The notes beneath the pieces were generated by a model. That model had not been told where the DNA came from. It worked only from the letters and a program-made list of their open reading frames with translations, and made no database searches. The position numbers and the translations under genes were made by a program. From assembly GCA_028695945.1 (NCBI GenBank), contig JAQVIB010000099.1, forward strand, positions 1-7,543: DNA of 7,543 nucleotides, read 5' to 3'. Below are positions 6,890 to 7,543 of the stretch, one piece after another (positions within the stretch are counted from its first letter, which is position 1; each line of letters begins with the position of its first letter). This stretch comes from Lachnospiraceae bacterium. GTDB taxonomy: Bacteria > Bacillota > Clostridia > Lachnospirales > Anaerotignaceae.

Positions 6890-6916
6890 CTGCCCTTCAA
6901 AGCTTTAATTTATATA
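6865..6916 (-). repeat. 13-bp perfect inverted repeat at the 5' end of the small-gene leader
   Basis: TATATAAATTAAA (6904-6916, minus strand) and TTTAATTTATATA (6865-6877) are exact complements separated by a 26-nt loop. The first arm begins at the predicted transcription start (about 6915), so the mRNA would carry a 5'-terminal stem-loop. The loop holds GAAGGG and two ATG codons. The stem is all A-U, so it would be only moderately stable. Confidence 0.6.
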
Positions 6917-6921
6917 TATCT

Positions 6922-6950
6922 ATAATATCATAACTTGAAATTTTTTTCAA
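6922..6950 (-). promoter_or_regulatory. Promoter of the 72-aa gene
   Basis: On the minus strand TTGAAA (6945-6950; 5 of 6), a 17-bp spacer and TATTAT (6922-6927; 5 of 6) with an upstream TG make a good sigma-A-type promoter. The -35 is one half of TTGAAA-N4-TTTCAA (6935-6950), a dyad that could be an operator. The predicted start is near 6915, about 105 nt before the start codon. Confidence 0.72.
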
Positions 6951-7076
6951 TATTTTTTCAGTGCGTTTTGTACAAAATTCAATACATTTTAACCGAAATC
7001 ACCGTCAAAGCGACTATAAAATTACTATGCACAAAACTGAATCGTGTAAACACTACCAAATCTTTCCATTATAAAC
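6951..7076. other. Intergenic segment with a 12-bp palindrome, otherwise unassigned
   Basis: This stretch lies between the terminator of the coiled-coil gene and the small-gene promoter. The one clear element is TTTTGTACAAAA at 6966-6977, a perfect palindrome 15 bp upstream of the -35 hexamer, which could be a regulator site. I found no convincing gene, RNA gene or second promoter here on either strand. Confidence 0.4.
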
Positions 7077-7112
7077 AAAAAATAGCCCTAATGTTATCAC
7101 TGGACTATTTTT
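7077..7112 (-). terminator. Intrinsic terminator of the coiled-coil gene
   Basis: On the minus strand AAAAATAGTCC (7102-7112) pairs with GGGCTATTTTT (7078-7088) over 11 bp with one G-U, around a 13-nt loop, and ends in six T residues (7077-7082). Read on the plus strand the same position is a C-A mismatch, so the minus direction is favoured. It lies about 40 nt past the stop codon at 7151. Confidence 0.75.
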
Positions 7113-7150
7113 GTTTTCCTTAAAAAATATTAACTTAACTTAATGGAAAT

Positions 7151-7543
7151 TTATTTAGCTTTAATTTCATCATATTTTAAAATACTTTTTTCTATACTGC
7201 TAGAAGCTTTTTCATTATACAAATTAAGCTTAAGCTGTGCTTCATCTAATCTTCTTGCCAAAATTAATTTTTCTATGTAAATATCAGTCTTTTCCGCAAT
7301 TTCATCAACAGTAGCTTTTTGTGCTTCCTCAAGCTTTTGCGTAATAGTTTTGTTTAAAGCACTAAGCTTTTCATTTTGTATCATTATTCTGTCAATATTT
7401 TGTGGAAGTGTAGTTATTGTTTTGTTAAGCACATCGTTTTGCGATGTTAAAGTTTCTAAAGAAATATCCTTTGTTTGTATTTCTTGGCTTCTTTTCTCAA
7501 CAATAGCGTTTTGTGCCTCAACCATGGCTGTCAATTCATCTAT
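7151..7543 (-). CDS. C-terminal part of a coiled-coil protein of unknown function (5' end outside the window)
   Basis: The reading frame is open to the window edge, so only the last 130 residues are visible; the internal TTG at 7532-7534 should not be taken as the start. The sequence is almost entirely polar and helical, with heptad-like spacing (for example IDRIMIQNEKLSALNKTITQKLEEAQ), and has no cysteine, transmembrane segment or recognisable catalytic motif. It ends in YDEIKAK. Such a tail could belong to a structural, chemoreceptor-like, phage-like or regulatory protein; nothing here decides. It is followed by a terminator, so it ends its transcription unit and is not co-transcribed with the small gene downstream. 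Confidence 0.75.
   Translation of the reverse strand: MDELTAMVEAQNAIVEKRSQEIQTKDISLETLTSQNDVLNKTITTLPQNIDRIMIQNEKLSALNKTITQKLEEAQKATVDEIAEKTDIYIEKLILARRLDEAQLKLNLYNEKASSSIEKSILKYDEIKAK

Noticed and set aside
6810..6916. c-di-GMP riboswitch ahead of the small gene, suggested by the neighbouring cyclase
   Set aside because: The conserved cores I know for c-di-GMP-I and c-di-GMP-II are absent, and the only strong structure is an all-A-U stem.
6990..7060. Second minus-strand promoter (TTTACA with a TAGTAA-like -10, or TTGACG)
   Set aside because: The matching -10 hexamers are poor or at the wrong spacing; the promoter at 6922-6950 is clearly better.
6935..7123. Plus-strand 62-codon open frame in the intergenic region
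   Set aside because: It starts with TTG, has no ribosome binding site, has low-complexity AT-rich content, and runs across the minus-strand promoter, palindrome and terminator.
7151..7534. Complete 127-aa gene starting at TTG 7532-7534
   Set aside because: The frame continues open to the window edge with no stop, so this is an internal codon of a longer gene.

Overview
This is a low-GC (roughly one third G+C) window in which every gene lies on the minus strand, so transcription runs from high to low coordinates. The AT richness, the strong AGGAG/GAGGGG-type ribosome binding sites, a BmrR-like MerR regulator, a large exported-sensor diguanylate cyclase and a DUF4230 protein all suggest a Clostridia-type Firmicute, perhaps Lachnospirales. 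That placement is inference. There is no rRNA, tRNA, CRISPR array, transposase or recognisable phage gene.

Reading in the direction of transcription: (1) 7543-7151 is the C-terminal end of a coiled-coil protein of unknown function, closed by a terminator at 7077-7112. (2) 7150-6810 is an intergenic region of about 340 bp. It holds that terminator, a 12-bp palindrome, a good promoter (6922-6950) and a leader of about 105 nt with a 13-bp perfect hairpin at its predicted 5' end and a possible 12-codon leader peptide. (3) 6809-6591 is a monocistronic 72-aa orphan protein with its own terminator. (4) 6461-1007 is a three-gene operon driven by a near-consensus promoter (6501-6529): a 1001-aa membrane diguanylate cyclase with two periplasmic-binding-protein-like sensor domains and two PAS-type domains, an Uup-type ABC-F ATPase, and a membrane-anchored DUF4230 protein. 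The intergenic gaps are 18 and 16 bp, and a clear intrinsic terminator (961-1004) follows. (5) 944-1 is a second operon: a BmrR/BltR-like MerR regulator behind a promoter with the 19-bp spacer typical of MerR control, followed through an ATGA overlap by the first 16 codons of a protein that begins like a membrane protein and runs off the window.

The operon in (4) would link sensing of an extracellular small molecule to c-di-GMP output, although its GGDEF signature reads GDDEF. The ABC-F protein is expected to act on ribosomes and the DUF4230 protein at the membrane; a direct functional link among the three is not shown by the sequence. The operon in (5) looks like an autoregulated, ligand-induced regulator with a coupled membrane partner, possibly an efflux pump. 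The least explained pieces are the structured leader with its small orphan gene, and the GDDEF variant with an intact feedback-inhibition site.
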